Assembly: GCA_025093555.1 (NCBI GenBank)
Contig: JAIWNF010000066.1
Location: 62,001 to 126,000, forward strand
Source of the DNA: Circinella umbellata
Lineage: Eukaryota > Mucoromycota > Mucoromycetes > Mucorales > Lichtheimiaceae
Length of the DNA: 64,000 nt
Direction: 5' to 3'
In this document: piece after piece, positions 19,850 to 33,421 of the stretch
How positions within the stretch are numbered: position 1 is the first letter of the stretch
Layout of the letters: every line of letters starts with the position of its first letter
Notes under the pieces: model-generated
Databases searched by the model: none
The model's input: the letters and a program-made list of their open reading frames with translations, nothing else
What the model was told of the DNA's origin: nothing
Translations under genes and position numbers: made by a program

Positions 19850-22800
19850 TTTGGGGTATTTGCAAAACTTCTACTATAACAAGAACGCAAGTAATCCGAT
19901 AACGATTTATTTGGACCAACACAAACTGAATGAGAGGGACATTGGTATTAATTATGTCTTTTCTCTTGGTATTGAATCGAAGCCATCGTAGTGGATCAAC
20001 CAAGCAGGGGTCAAACTCTATATGTCTCAATCAAGAATGTTTTATAAGGCAACATACCATATTTTTTATGTGCACTCACTATCAGCAAAAACCATGGTAA
20101 AAAAAAACAAGGAATGAACATTGGAACCAAAAAAAGAAGAGCATCTCTCAATATTACTCGATTTTATTTTTGTACACCAAAAAAAACACAATTCAAGAAA
20201 AACCATTCAACACTCTAAATTATCAAAATACAACACCAAGTCAAAAAACAAATGACAACGCCATTACTCAATTGATCACTATTAATTATTGAATCAACAC
20301 CATCTTATTATATATTGAAAAAGAACATCAAAATACAACCACTTACAACTTGTGTTTTGGCGACGAACAAAAATCTTTTAATCCGAACCAAACACACACC
20401 ATTTTACAACGTGAAGCAGCGAATGAATTCAAACATATATGACAATAGCAGAAGCGAAATATTTATTTACGACACATAATCTTCACGCCACCTAAAAAGG
20501 AAAACATATTGGGATTTTCAGATAGACGAATGGCAAATATTCAAAAGAGCCAAGAATATTTCAATTATCAAAAACAAGAACAGTATCTCCTTGCAGAGCG
20601 GTCATCGTCATTATTATAAATCGTCATCAAATATATATCTTTATAAAGCAACATATGGATCAGGAAGAAAAAGATGAAGCATATTAAAAAAATGAATCGT
20701 CATGATATATACGCACCACCTATCTTACGAAAACAAAACATGAAATACCAAGATATTATATTCAAGAACAGCAACTATTATGGGGGGTCATTATTATCAT
20801 CAAGATCCAAGTACATTGTCATATTGGGGTTATGACATAAGACAGAAAACATAGACAAGCACACTATTACACACTATGAATCAAAAATCAACAAGTACCA
20901 ATAAGTACATACATCATATTCTTAGTAACAGTAACATTGGTATCAAAAGGAGGAAAGATATAGTATTTCGAGCAGCATAATATTTTCATCACCACCACCG
21001 CGATCTTCAAAAGACAAAGATCAAACAATTCATTATTGAACCACCAGAAAATTACCAACTTTTATTCTATTGGAAATGCACGACAGCCATATTTTGAAAA
21101 CGAAAATTTGATGATATTGATTTTGGACCGTCAACCCAAAAAATCACCAACCAATATTTTTTTTCAAGTAACCAATAATTATCAAGAACCGATCAAGGAA
21201 TGCTATACACAATATTATCAGCTATACATTTCTATAGTAACAGTATGAAAGTTGCTATAATTAAAAAAAACAGCACGTATCACATACAGCAGCAGTAGAA
21301 CCACCACCATTATCATCTTCATCGTCATCACCACAACAACAATCAAAAGGATCAACTATCATTCAATTGAAATTATTATCATAAATACTATTTGTTACAT
21401 AAACAGAGTCGAAAAAGAACAAATGCCGTCATTCACGAATATTCACGGAGAGCAGTAGCTGTCATATTATGCGAAGCACGCTACATTCAGTAGATAGCAA
21501 CAGGGCGAGTAACATCACCACCATCACCTATAACAACTGATTAACCTTTTATAATCGGAATCAACAATTAATTTACTACCAAAGAAAGCACCCAATTAAC
21601 ACATTGTACCTTATTGTTACATATTAATGAAGAACAAGCGACAACCCACAACTAAAAAAAAAGCGCAACATAATAATACTGGAAAAACGGAACAAAAAAA
21701 AAACACCTTGATATATAATGGAGCAAGCAAACACATTCGCGAGCAATAGTGCCATTTTACTGAAGAAAACCTACAATATGAAAACAAGTACCATAAAACG
21801 TCTTGCTGAGGTAATCAAGTACCAGAGAGCACCAACAATGAGAAGACATCAACTATGACCGAAAGCTCAATTACATCGGGGGTATTAGGGCTCAATCAAG
21901 TCATTCCATTTCATTATAATATATCAAAAACATATAAAAAAAACCACATACAAAAAAAAAACTTACATACGTACAAAAAAATCAAAAACAAAAGAAAACC
22001 ACCAAAGTGATCTCTCAAAAGCATCATTTTAAACAGTAAGTCGATTATTTCTTGGATATGGAGAGAATGAAAAATAAGCACATGCAAATTATAGGTATAT
22101 AAAATATTTTGGTGATTAACGAGCAAGACTTTATACAACCTACATTAGAATCAGAGATTTGAAGTACCCATAGGAATGTCGTTACGAACTATCTTAAAAA
22201 ACAAGAGGTAAAATCATTTTACATAGTAGAGTTTACAGGCAAGAGTAAATATTTACTATTCACCTAATAACATAGTTGTATGACGTGTAACTAATAATTA
22301 ACACAAACATTTGCTTAGTTCAATAGTAACTATCATAGAAATGACCTTTGGATCTATTTCAAAACACACATAAAAAACCCTATCCGTACACATATAATAA
22401 AACACGGTAAGCATATAGCATTTAACTATACAAAAACAGTACGTATGAATAAACCTGGTAACTAACAGTTGAATTGTAACAAACATCATAAGAAAATAAT
22501 AGATCAACCAAAAGACATAGCCAAAAAAAAAAGAAGATCAAGTTAAGACTTTGTCTTTATTTATCATAGTATTACTTATTAGCTAGATAATTTAAAGAAT
22601 GTAAAAAGCAAATTCAAAGATCGTAGAAATGATTACGTAATAGTCTTTTTTTTTTCCTTTGTATTAAAAATGATAATGATAATAAAATGAAGAAGTTGTT
22701 ACATTTACTAAAAAGTAGAAAGAAAGAAAAAAAATGGAAACAGAAAAAAAAAAAAATCTGGTATAACTTTTTGTAGATATGAGTGTGTGTATGTTCGATA

Positions 22801-22900
22801 ATAAACAAACAAAAGATGAATAAGAAGAGTAGTTGGGGGGGGATGAATGATAATAATTAGAACGATGATTATGAAAATATAAAAGAAAAAAGAAAAAAAC
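19850..22900. other. Gene-poor A/T-rich stretch
   Basis: No ORF above about 75 codons and no protein-like reading was found. The sequence is rich in CAA/ATCA triplets with scattered A runs and one short G run at 22,836. I see no tRNA, tandem repeat or transposon end. It separates the palindrome from the first conserved gene. Confidence 0.6.
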
Positions 22901-22903
22901 TAA

Positions 22904-25162
22904 TTAATTGACAGTAGTAGGACTATACTTTCTTCTACGAAGATAACTAATAAAAAATGGATAATAATATTTTTGTTAGTTTTTTATACAAAGATTTATA
23001 TTACAAATTTTCATTATTTTTTACCTTTTGGGTCGTGGACGACATAAAACATAAGCCATATTAAGTGCTGGATTACCTTTATTATAAGGATTGACACTTA
23101 GATCCGATTGTTTTGTCATGACTGTTGCACGTAACTAAAAAAAAAGAAAATAAATCATTTAAAAATGAGTTTTTATCGATATAAATCCCCCTCTTCCAAA
23201 GGTACAAAAGAAAAAAAGAGTTTTTACCTGTTCATGTGTAGTGATACCTCGTAGAATTAAAGAACAATGGTATAAATTAAGACCACCCACCATTAAAAGA
23301 AGAATTAAACATACAATGGCCAATACAAAACTCACGGGAGCTGAATTAAATACTGTATTAAATGTTGCTTCCAATCCATGTTCTTTCCATTTAAGTAATA
23401 AATGAACAATTGAAAAAACAATCACAAATAAACATAATAATGTAGCAGATGTAATAAATACGAAAAAAGGTCGATAATTACGTGACCCAATACAATTATT
23501 TAACCAAATACAATGATGATCTTCCACCTCTAGAATAAATATATATAGAATCCCCTCTCAAATTGATCAGTTATCATGCTTCTAATGAATGTATATATAT
23601 ATATATATACAAAAAGTTCATAAAAAAAAGAGAGTCATAGTTACCAACACAATTATCACATTGACGACAATGAGATGCTCTAGGAGGTCGATAAATTCGA
23701 CATGTTTCACAATAACGTAATGTCCAACTTTTATCTTTAATTTGTACTTCTTTTTGAGTGGGTATACCCTGATGCCATATGGAATCAGAATAAGGTGATC
23801 CGGGATCATCATATCTTTCTAATATAGGAAATGGATCCAAATCACGGGGTATAATCTAACAAATAGATATATATTTTATTTATTAGCAACTTGTACATAG
23901 ATTCTTATAATTTAAAAAAAAAAACTTACACCAGGATCAGTCCAAGACGTTTTTATCATGGATGTCAATGATAATACAAATAGATATGCAAATATAATTG
24001 GAATAGCTGGATGAATATGGGTCCAAATAAACGGACATCTATTGTTCATTATATCATTTTATATTAATAACTTGAACAAAAACAAAAGATCTTCGACTCT
24101 CTCTCTCTCTTCAATACACATAGCAAAAAATAAAATAAAATAGAACCCTTCAAATATTTATGAATGAACTTACGTGAAAATTCCAAATAGAATAGAAGGA
24201 ACAATTAATAAAATTAATGCTAAAATAAATGCCCAATATTCTCTACTTGTCATAAACCGACCACCACAAAAAAACTTGTTTTGACCTGGAAAAAGTTTAT
24301 AATTACGAACTAATTTTTTTTGTCGAGTACTATCCATTGTAAGCCGAGGATGATCCATAATAGGTGCATGAATATTATGTTGTTGTTGTTGTTGCTGATG
24401 ATGATGCGAAGAAGAATAATCAAGATTATTTGTAATAATAGGTGAGGGTGTTTTAATTGGATAATGATGATCTTGAAGTGATGTAGGAGATGTAGGTTGA
24501 TAAATAGGATGAGGTGATGTAGGACGAGAAAGAGGAGTAGATGATAAAGGTGATGAAGAACTAGTATATTCTTGAGTTGTTTCCAAGTGATGTAATTGTT
24601 GCATAGAATGTTGGTGAATATTATTACTACGACCAATTAAAGTGGCACTATCATCACTTGTCATATTTGAAACAGTTGTCAGCCCTGAGGAATAAGGAAT
24701 AGGATGTTCATGAGATATTATTACTTCATCAGTTATATTATTTGTTTGTAAACGTTCATGTTGTTGTTGTTGATGATTAGATGAACCGCTCGTTGCTATA
24801 GGTATTGAATTAAAATCAAAATTTTCAAATGAATCAGCTTGTCCTTGTTGTTGTTGTTGTTGTTGTTGATGACGTTCTCTTTTTGATGCAAAACGAATCA
24901 CATTGGAAGATGGGTATGCAAATGAAGTATTATTATTTAATGTTGTAGAAGGATATACTAAATGTTGAGATGGTGGTTGATGTGTTAGGGTTGGTTGTGT
25001 TATTTGTGGTTGTACTTGTTCTAAAGGAATACTACCCAAGGTACTGAAATAAGCTTCTTCCTGTTGTTGCTGCTGCTGTTGTTGTTGTTGAAGTTGTAAT
25101 ATTTGTTCTTCAGTAGACATGCCTATAAGGCCATGTTGTTTGGGTAACTCATTAGGACCCAT
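22904..25162 (-). CDS. ERF2: DHHC protein S-palmitoyltransferase (Erf2-like)
   Basis: Six exons: 25,162-24,174; 24,038-23,930; 23,855-23,645; 23,529-23,228; 23,134-23,025; 22,946-22,904. They join in frame to 587 residues. The first about 300 residues are cytosolic, Gln/Ser/His-rich with polyQ. Membrane segments lie near 308-328 and 339-356. The Cys-rich domain reaches D-H-H-C at about 440-443. Two further membrane segments lie near 455-480 and 503-531, followed by the T-T-x-E-type motif (T-T-H-E). The family transfers palmitate to cysteines of substrates such as Ras at the ER or Golgi. Erf2 normally works with Erf4, which is not in the window. The short last exon (15 codons, Arg-rich) is the least certain part. 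All introns are GT-AG. Confidence 0.9.
24099..24113. repeat. Short CT repeat in intron 1 of the DHHC gene
   Basis: A run of CT dinucleotides, seven to eight units, lies inside the 135-bp first intron. No function is implied. Confidence 0.8.
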
Positions 25163-26724
25163 GTAGTTATTATAATTTTATTTTACTTTTTTTTTCCCTT
25201 TTTGAATCACTGATGTTTACAAAAGAACCGAGAGTTTTTTTTTTAAACTTTTTTGGTTTTTTTTTTCGCAGTTCCTGATTAAAAAAAAAAAAACTCGAAA
25301 CTCCTCTATTTCTTTAATTAAAAAAAAATCTGGAGTATATAATAATTAGACTATTATTTATCATTATTATTACACTACACAGAAGTATTCAATTAACATT
25401 TTCTATACCTCAAAATTATATACAGCCAATTTTGTATTATTACTTTAGAATCTTATAGTTATCTATTTTAATTACTATGGTTGCTATACGTTACGATTCA
25501 ATAAGTGTGCCCCGATCAAGTATATTTCCAAAATGAGAATTGGCAAAAACAAAACTATATTTTCAAGTATTCAACAACAACAACAACAAGAAAAAAGTAG
25601 GATTATTAGTTATTATAATCAAGTTGAAAGTTTACTTTAAGTATTTTAATAAGAAAAAAATTCCTATCAGGTTTTTTGAATTATATTGGTTTCACCAAGA
25701 CCCTGAACTATTACCCATTATGGATTATAAATCCTTTCCCCATCCCCACCTTTTTTTTTTTTTTTTTTTGGCCTGTCAAACAATGTATTCTTGGCACCAA
25801 TAATACCATAAGTGAACTATTACATTTGCCTTTGTTTATAATCTTATTGCCTCAAAAATAACAATTGAATCGCTTTTTTTTTTCTCACATATAACCTATT
25901 ACTATAAATCTTCCTAAAATAGGATGTAGTATTAAACTATAAGAGTATATCAAATTAAAACAAAAATGAGATGGTTAATACGTATATTTTATAGGCAAAA
26001 GATACATAATACACATACACATTCTTTGTCCAATAGGTATATCATTTAGCATGAAATACCTTAATAAAATGAACACTCCTTTTTTCTTATCTTTTGATAA
26101 TGAAATATGTAAATAGATAGAACTACGTAATTGAATACTTGCTTATTTTATATACGTATCTTGAATTTATATTTATCTTATTCACGTAAGGTAATAATAG
26201 CAAGAAATCAAGTATTTAAATAATAAAGGATTAAGCTTTTTTTTTATATAATAATTGAGTTGTGTGACAAAATTTATCCATTTTTGCATAGTTATTATTA
26301 TTGTCCCATTCAAAGAAAAAAAAACACGTGAGATATCTTTCATATATATAATACTTTCATCTTAAAAAAGTAATCTTTTTAATTCATAATAATAATAATA
26401 ATAATAATTGTAAAACGTGCCATGAAGATATGTTCTTCTTCAGAGAGATAAATATATAAATAAAAACACGTGTAATATGGATATATTCAAATTAAGAAAG
26501 AATGGCTGTACTATGTGAATAAACCATGTATTTATATATATTACAAGTTGCCAAAAATGAATGATTGTACTGTATTGTTATTTTTTCTTTTTGGTAAATC
26601 AGTAGTAAGAAGATGTGTGGTGGTGGTGGTAGGGGGAATAATAATAATAATAATATCTACAAATTTTCTTTTTTTTTTATTGTGTAATAGGGCTTTTTTT
26701 TTAAAGGGAGAATGAATAAAAATT
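25163..26724. other. Intergenic region between divergent and convergent genes
   Basis: Upstream side of the DHHC gene (A/T tracts at 25,180-25,330) and downstream side of the PLC-like gene. It contains poly-T at about 25,751-25,769 and ATA/GGT microsatellites near 26,390 and 26,617. No gene is supported. ORFs of 61-87 codons here are low-complexity. Confidence 0.6.
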
Positions 26725-27909
26725 CTACATAAAAGTCATTGCAAGACCTACTAACATTAAAGATAAAGCAGGTGTTGTAATAAATAAAGAAGTAGCTGCT
26801 GAATCTGTATTATCACCCGATGAGTTAGGATTGGCTTTATCACATTCTAATTGTTTTGAAGTATCATAAGTAACATTATTTAATTTTGCAGCAATTTCCA
26901 AAGTATTTCCACGATTATAAAAATCAACAATTAAGAAATTAGGTCTTGAACCAAAAGCTTGGTTACAGTCATTGGCTTGTTTCAGTAAAGAACCTTCTCC
27001 ATTGGTAACACTCGCAGAACCACTTTGAGGAATTTGAATCGTATTACCTCCCCATGGTAATTGACCATACAAGAAATGATTCATACCATACATCATTTGA
27101 TCTACATTAGCAGGTGGAGTTTCAGGTCTATCAATAACACATTCAAAAGAAGTCTCATTTTGGTTATCATAAGGTGTCTCGAACACATAATCAAATTCTG
27201 AGTGTAACCTATAAATTAATTCTTTTTTTTTTAGTTACACAACCTTACATTCGTACACACATACACACATACACACATATACACATAAACACATCCTCTC
27301 CCTTCTCTTTAATAATAATAATATATTTGTATATAAACTTTACCATGGTATTGTGTTTTGATCAGCATTAATATCAACAAAATTTACTAAACGTTTACCA
27401 GAAGAAATCATTTCTTGTAAAGTAGGCCATGTTAAATTTTGTGGAGATTGAACATGAGCATATTCAAGAATACCACTTGCTTCATAAGATGCTTGAAAAT
27501 CTTTTGCATACATATCGTTATTAGGAACATTCCACATAATCGTTAAGACTTCATTAGGATTTTCTTTAAGCCATCCAGAAATATTTGATAAAGTATCTTG
27601 CGCTTTACCAGCATCAAGAATGGAACATGTTGTGTGACATAAATGTAAATCGGTATCGTTTTCACTTTTTACTGCTGATAATCTTAAAGCACGAACACCA
27701 TCCGTCATTTGAGCTTTAATATCACATTGTTGATTGGCAGCAGGACTGGCTGAATAAGCATATGAATTATGGGTAAGAACATAAGTCAAATCACTATAGG
27801 ATCTTGAACAAAATTCACTATATCCATTGCATGCTTGTTGGCCTTGTGCAGATACTACATTAAGAGCAAATAAACTTGCTACGGTTGCTGTTAAAACTCG
27901 TTTAAACAT
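26725..27909 (-). CDS. Secreted PLC-like phosphodiesterase, GPI-type tail
   Basis: Two exons, 27,909-27,344 and 27,208-26,725 (intron 135 bp), give 349 residues. The start is chosen at the Met that opens a signal peptide (M-F-K-R-V-L-T-A-T-V-A.., cleavage after about residue 20). The longer upstream frame is low-complexity. Family features of the PI-PLC X-like TIM barrel are L-T-H-N-S-Y (first His), D-G-V-R-A-L-R-L, L-H-L-C-H-T-T-C (second His), a P-N-E-V-L-T-I-M-W strand and paired cysteines. The C-terminus is Ser/Asn-rich then hydrophobic (A-L-S-L-M-L-V-G-L-A..), as in GPI-anchored proteins. Likely extracellular or wall-bound. The substrate is unknown, and calcium-type PLC residues are not evident. 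Confidence 0.85.
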
Positions 27910-29400
27910 TTGAGGGAGATGGGTTGTTGTTGTTTGTTTTGAGCTCTCGTATATATATAAATATAAATAAATATAAATATAACTGAAATAGATTGAAAAA
28001 GTAAAGAAAGAAAGAAAGAAAAAAAGTAGGAGAAAAGAGATAAAGAAGAAGAAAAAGAAGAAGAAAAAGATAATTCTAGGCAAAAAAATAAGTGGGGACC
28101 TATTTATGGGTCTTTATAACCCGTTTGCTGACTTTTTATTTCTATAAAAAAAAAAAAAGAGCGGAAGTTGTTTTTGGTAATTGTTTCTGTCAAGCTATTT
28201 TTACTCCTAAAAAAAAAATATTCAAGAGACCATCATCATCCTATCTAAATTAGTAAATACCCTCTCTTTTTCATTTTCATCCGATCTATGATGAATAAAT
28301 TTTATTTATGCCGATGACATATATAAATAAAAAGGAGTGAGTAAGCAAAAAAAAAAAAAAGCGCTTGTTTTTTTTAGTCCACACACTAAAACAACAGCTT
28401 GTTATTGTTATTACGTATTTGAAAACAAAAAACTATTTAGGGTAATTAGTATCAAAATAACGCCATACACAACAACAAACATAATTAAGTATTAAATATG
28501 GAAAATCTGTTCCTTTTTATTCTCAAAAACCCTAAACAATTCTTTAATGACAAAAAATTGTTCTTTAGAATAATAATAATTTTGTTTGCTAAGCAACAAG
28601 TATTTTATGTCCTTATTTTACAAAAGTACTTGCGTAGCAACAAATAATCACATTATTTTTCCAGTGGATTATAGAAACAAAAAACATGTGTACACCCTTC
28701 ATTTTGATTCAAGTGTTGAAAAAAAAAAAGAAGGGATTATATGAATCGGAACGGCGTACTTGACTATTTATTATTACTTGCCACATACAATATGATTTAC
28801 ACGTTTTCAAGTAGTTCACGTCATTTACTCTATTACTCTTTTGAAACTTATTAGTTCTGCTCGACTTGTAATATAGAGAGAGCTTTCTTACTTTAATGAA
28901 AATAAAATAAAAAAAAAACTCTGTATATATATATATGATATTATATGGGCTTGGCATGCATTCGTTAAGAAGAAGAAAAAAAAGATCGACTGGAAAAATA
29001 AATAAATAAAAACCTTATAAAAGATCACAAAGTTGAGAATTACTTGTTTACTTGTGGAGTGACGACTAATATTGGTTTTAAGCTTGAAAAATTTATAAAG
29101 TCGGATTATCAGGTTAAACAGTTAAAGAAAAAAATATCAATTTTCTCTCCCCCCTCTCTCCCCCTTTTTTTTTCTTTCCAAGGGGAAGGGGAAATAATGA
29201 AGTCGATCCCTTTACTTTTTTTTTTATTTGAACTAATTTTATACATTTTTATTTTTACTGCCGATTCTTATTTTTATTTTTAAGCTATAAGTATGGATGA
29301 ATAATGATGTTACATTTGTTTATATGTACCTATGTATCCAATAGTAGTAAATAGTAGTAGTGTATAATGCATATGCACACTAAACTGCATTTTTTTATTT
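27910..29400. other. Upstream region of PLC-like gene and gene-free stretch
   Basis: On the minus strand the 27,920-28,070 part is purine/pyrimidine-biased with TATATATA near 27,950, a plausible promoter. From 28,080 to 29,400 there are only A/T tracts, a GTAGTA microsatellite near 29,343, and ORFs of low complexity. No gene is supported. Confidence 0.55.
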
Positions 29401-29402
29401 TA

Positions 29403-29632
29403 CAGTGCTCACGGCGCCAATTTGCGTATTTTTGATTTTTTATACGCATTTTTAAATTTCAATTTGCGCATTTCTCAATTCTCAATTTGCGTGCCTTTGG
29501 CTGGTCCAAATTGTGCTTTACGCGAATTGACCACTAGTGGGAGCGCAAATTGAGAATTAAGAAATGCGCAAATTGAAATTTAAAAATGCGTATAAAAAAT
29601 CAAAAATACGCAAATTGGCGCCGTGAGCACTG
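29403..29632. mobile_element. MITE with TA target duplication (mariner/pogo type)
   Basis: A 230-bp element with terminal inverted repeats of about 90 bp that differ at one site (begins CAGTGCTCACGGCG, ends with its complement). It is flanked by TA on both sides (29,401-29,402 and 29,633-29,634). There is a short unpaired middle of about 50 bp. CAGTG-type ends and TA duplication are typical of Tc1/mariner/pogo elements. It encodes nothing. The near-perfect arms suggest a fairly recent insertion. Confidence 0.9.
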
Positions 29633-29639
29633 TATTGAA

Positions 29640-30416
29640 AGCAAATAACACATTCGGACCAATTTCCCGATTAGATTGAAACTAAACTGATTTTAGTAAA
29701 CCGGATTTTATCAAAAACTGGACTTCAATTGTAAACAAAACCCTATTTCCAGTTTTCTTTTTGAATAGAACCATGAGAAATGAGTTCAAAGGGTCCTTTT
29801 TTTTTTATTGCATGTTCATTATTTTATGTCACTCAAAAAAGAGAATGGATCAATTCAAAAACGCATACGTATGATTTGGCGCTTGTTCAATTTTGCGTTG
29901 GGGGGACTATCACATTGGCAGAAAGATGCTTTTTTACTTGACGCGACGTTTTTTTCAATTTTGGCGTTGAAAATTTTTATGATTTCGCGTAGAATTATTA
30001 TCAATTTGGCGCATGATCAATTATAACTTTGCGTATTGATGACGCACAGTAAATTATAATTTGGTGGTTCATAATCTACCATCTAGCTTTGTATAATATT
30101 TTATTTCTTTAGTGAAAAGTATAAAACAAATAATAGTAACTAGTTTTTTTTTTAGCGAGTCCTTTAATTTCAAAGTGGGAAATGTTAAGTTGGCGATAGC
30201 TCCCATCAGCGCATTGTCGTGTTCACTGGAGATATTAAATTAAAACAAACACATTTTTATCGTATAGTTGGAAACATTCTTTTCTCGTGTTCATGAATAT
30301 ATAAGGTCTTTCGACTCATTATACTTTTTATTATTACCAACAGAATCTTGGTTATGTATATTATTTACGTCACCTTGACATGGTGAGATTTACTCTCTTC
30401 TTTTTTTTTCCTTTTT

Positions 30417-30420
<4 letters not shown>
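29640..30420. other. Gene-free stretch between MITE and microsatellite
   Basis: Apart from the dispersed repeat at 29,866-30,048 there is no supported gene or RNA in this stretch. Confidence 0.6.
29866..30048 (+). repeat. Dispersed GCG-motif repeat, copy 1
   Basis: About 180 bp, inverted relative to 36,790-36,955. The copies share blocks such as TTTGGCGCTTGTTC, TTTTGCGTTGGGGGGACTATCA and CAATTTTGGCGTTG, and the shadow-ORF words N-F-A-L-G-G-L-S-H-W. GGCG/GCG words recur about every 25-30 bp within A/T-rich DNA. No terminal repeats or coding capacity are seen. Probably a non-autonomous mobile sequence. Confidence 0.75.
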
Positions 30421-30488
<68 letters not shown>

Positions 30489-30507
30489 TCACACACACAC
30501 ACACACA
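30421..30507. repeat. CT then AC microsatellite
   Basis: 29 CT units (30,421-30,478) run directly into AC/CACA units to 30,507. The ORFs across it are artefacts. Confidence 0.95.
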
Positions 30508-30763
30508 TGTGAATAAGTAACTTTTTACTTCATGTATAACTCCATTTATTTCAATGCACAATGTCCTCCCAGCATTCATTGTAAGGTATTTCCATGCATA
30601 AATGCTATCTTTTTCCTGTTCCTCTGTTTTGTGCAACGCCATGCTACCTCTTTTTTTTTTACTCTCACATTTACAAGTAAAATATACTTTATTAGTTACG
30701 TCTTTCTCTTTTTCCGTCTCTTTAAATTATATACACCCAAGTTACGAAAAAAAAAAAACCACC

Positions 30764-31080
30764 CAACTTAACAAAGATATCATGACAGCTATGCCATTCT
30801 CTGTGATTGGTTCCACAGATATTGTTGGTACTCCTGATGGACGTCAAGTCCCCGGTCGTGCTTATTCATGGGACGTTGCTGAAGTAGAAAATGAACAGCA
30901 TTGTGATTTCAAGAAACTACGCAATTTAATTATTCGTAGCCACATGTTAGATCTGATTTCGACAACAGAAGAAACTCATTATGAAAATTATCGTCAACAA
31001 CAGATGGCCTCACGTAAATTTGGTGAAGCAAAACAAATCAAGGGTGAAAATAAGCGACATAGAGAAAAGGAGGATTTATG
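30764..31080 (+). pseudogene. Septin C-terminal fragment
   Basis: The frame reads a textbook septin segment: L-N-K-D-I-M-T-A-M-P-F-S-V-I-G-S-T, then a short insert, the septin unique element with E-V-E-N-E-Q-H-C-D-F-K-K-L-R-N-L-I-I-R, then H-M-L-D-L-I-S-T-T-E and H-Y-E-N-Y-R. The P-loop GTPase half is missing upstream, where there is only low-complexity sequence. The C-terminal coiled coil stops after about 20 residues, where the frame enters unrelated sequence. An isolated duplicated or transduced gene piece, not a working septin. Confidence 0.85.
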
Positions 31081-31423
31081 TTGTTGTCATTTTATACTGA
31101 TGTTCATTTATCATCTGTTTGTTGAATGTTTTCAGTTATATGTTAGTAGCTTAAAGGTAACGAGATAAAAAAAAAACTTCAAGACCTGTTTGGTTCTTTT
31201 TTCTGTGGATGCCAATCGAGAAAAAAGAAAGACACTAAACTATCCATTAGAGCTTAGATTGGCAGTGGACACTCTTCCTGCTACGTTGGGTACGGGCACC
31301 AAGTTCAAGCAGTAAGTAAAATAATTGATTTTGTGCTACTGATTAAAAAAACCCAGCTGATTCATTATTTCGCGTTGCTATCTTTGAAATTCCCATCATT
31401 TCTTGTTGCTACGAAACGTCTAT

Positions 31424-33421
31424 AATGGCAGATAACAACGCGAAAGAAGGTAATGAATACACTGCAGCCCTTAAATGTAAACATCCAGAGGAGTGAGTAC
31501 TGATGATATACTAGCAATTTTCTCTTTTATGAGGGATTTGAAAAAAAAGGAAAATATCGAGATTCAAACTTTCATTACTGCTATGCAAAACGAAATAGTT
31601 AAAAGCTTCCTTGATTCCGACCAAAAACTTGATTATAAATCTGTGTGGGTAAAAAGAATTCAAACATGTGCTAGCGATCTTGAAGTAACTTTGGTAAGTA
31701 CAAGAGATTGAAAATATGTTATTTTTTCTAACTAACATATATGCCATTATGGCATTATTTGCATAATATACTTAGAGTAATGCAAAGCCAAACTGGAAAG
31801 CTATTGATGACGAGATTGAACTTCGGCTCAAAACATCATCGGCATCACCACCAGCAGCAAAACCAACTGAACCATCCCCCTCACCAGAATCCTCTTCAAC
31901 AATACCGACTTTGAAAACCCCTCTGGCAATTGCTGATAAAGAGAGAATCCTGAAATTATATGATGAATTGACCCCAGCGTCTTGTTGGTACTTGGAAGCA
32001 ACAAAACAACGAGCTGTACATGAAAACAAGGAACCCTGGAGTGTTGAAAGTAAAATGCGAGAGTTCGTAGCAACCCTTTCATACGTACAGTAAGTGTCGG
32101 TGATTGAGAGAAAAAGAATGAAGGAGAGAAAAAAAATTGGGTTACTAACCAAATTGATCTGCAGTCCCGCTCTATCATTTATTTTAGACACTGGTGATTT
32201 AAATTGGACTGATTACTTCAATGGAGAAGAGTTGAAAGAATTGAAAAAATCTGGAAAGCCTGTACTTCGTCCAATCCCCAATGAATTGAAGCAAAAGTTT
32301 GAAGAACTCGAAAAACTGGTAAAGTTGTTTTAATCAATGTTACTGGGATGAAAGGATGGCTGGTATTGTTATGGTTACTGACTGTGTTTTCATAATTATA
32401 ATTATGTATGTAGAAAGGGGCGTTAGCAGCATATAACTACGGACATACGATTGTTCATCATCCCATCAAGGAACCTTTGTTAGCATGGTTTATCACAAGT
32501 ATTAATGCAAACGTCAAAATTCTACATCCCAGGCTCCACCACATCCGTGGAAAAATTCCTTGAAAGTGATTCAATGTACTACCTTTGGTGTCCGGTCAAT
32601 ACCATCTTCCATAACTCAAAAATTCAAGCTTTGGGGTGAGTACATGATTTTCATTTGCAGCTAGGCCAAACCGATCAATTTTCAAGTAACAACATTAACA
32701 AAATTTTCTTTTTTATTCTTATTTTAAAGCAAAGAAAAAACTTCTATCTCTCACGCCAATCTTTTAAACGCTAAAAGAAAACTGTCAGCTTTAGAAGAAA
32801 TAGAAAGAGAAAAAATAGGAAGACGTCTTGATGTGATTTATGTTGCTAGTGACATAGAACTTGGTGGACTTGAAGTGGGACCTAAAGTAGATAACACCAA
32901 AGAGTTCCAGGACTCGATGCTCAAGCTTCCATTTGTATTAAAGGATATGTTGACAGATCTTATCAACCATCGCCCCTCATTATTAAGAGAAGCTCACGTG
33001 TTAGGGTATAATATAAATGGTACGTGTGCGTAATAATAATAATATAATAGTAATGGCTACCATTATCTTACAATATTCGTTATGGTTATAAGCGTACTAA
33101 TTAACAAATATGTCATTAGGAACGGGTATAACATTGCTTGACATGGATAGTTATAAAGGAAATGTTATACGAGTTCGAAGATCTGATAAGTTGGTTTATC
33201 CTATGACAGATGATGATTATGTCCTCAAGATCGTTTCAATCCTTGAGTTGGCTGCTCATGGCAAAGTTATAGTTGATGACACGTACGATTTGTGCTGCAA
33301 CACTCGGGTACGGCCTTCTGCAGACGGTGAACAGAACGTTGTTCCTCCTTCTTTTATTCCAAATAATAGTCAAGAATCCTCGTCAGCTTCCTCGGCCAAA
33401 AAGAAAAACAAAAAAAAATAA
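31424..33421 (+). CDS. Orphan protein of unknown function, frameshifted
   Basis: Exons by splice sites and reading: 31,424-31,450; about 31,492-31,693; 31,776-32,089; 32,165-32,318; 32,414-32,635; 32,730-33,019; 33,120-33,421. The first intron (about 42 bp) is tentative. The product would be about 500 residues: a helical Lys/Glu-rich N-terminus with a Ser/Pro linker, then a domain with W-C-P-V-N-T-I-F, V-I-Y-V-A-S-D-I-E-L-G and a Lys-rich C-terminal tail. I do not recognise a characterised domain. From memory, similar orphan proteins are expanded in mucoralean genomes. One extra A in exon 5 (AAAA near 32,516-32,519) breaks the frame, so it is either a recent pseudogene or a base-calling error. 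Confidence 0.6.

Noticed and set aside
19850..22900. Hidden gene in the 3-kb stretch right of the palindrome
   Set aside because: Several frames were read on both strands. No run longer than about 75 codons and no protein-like composition was found.
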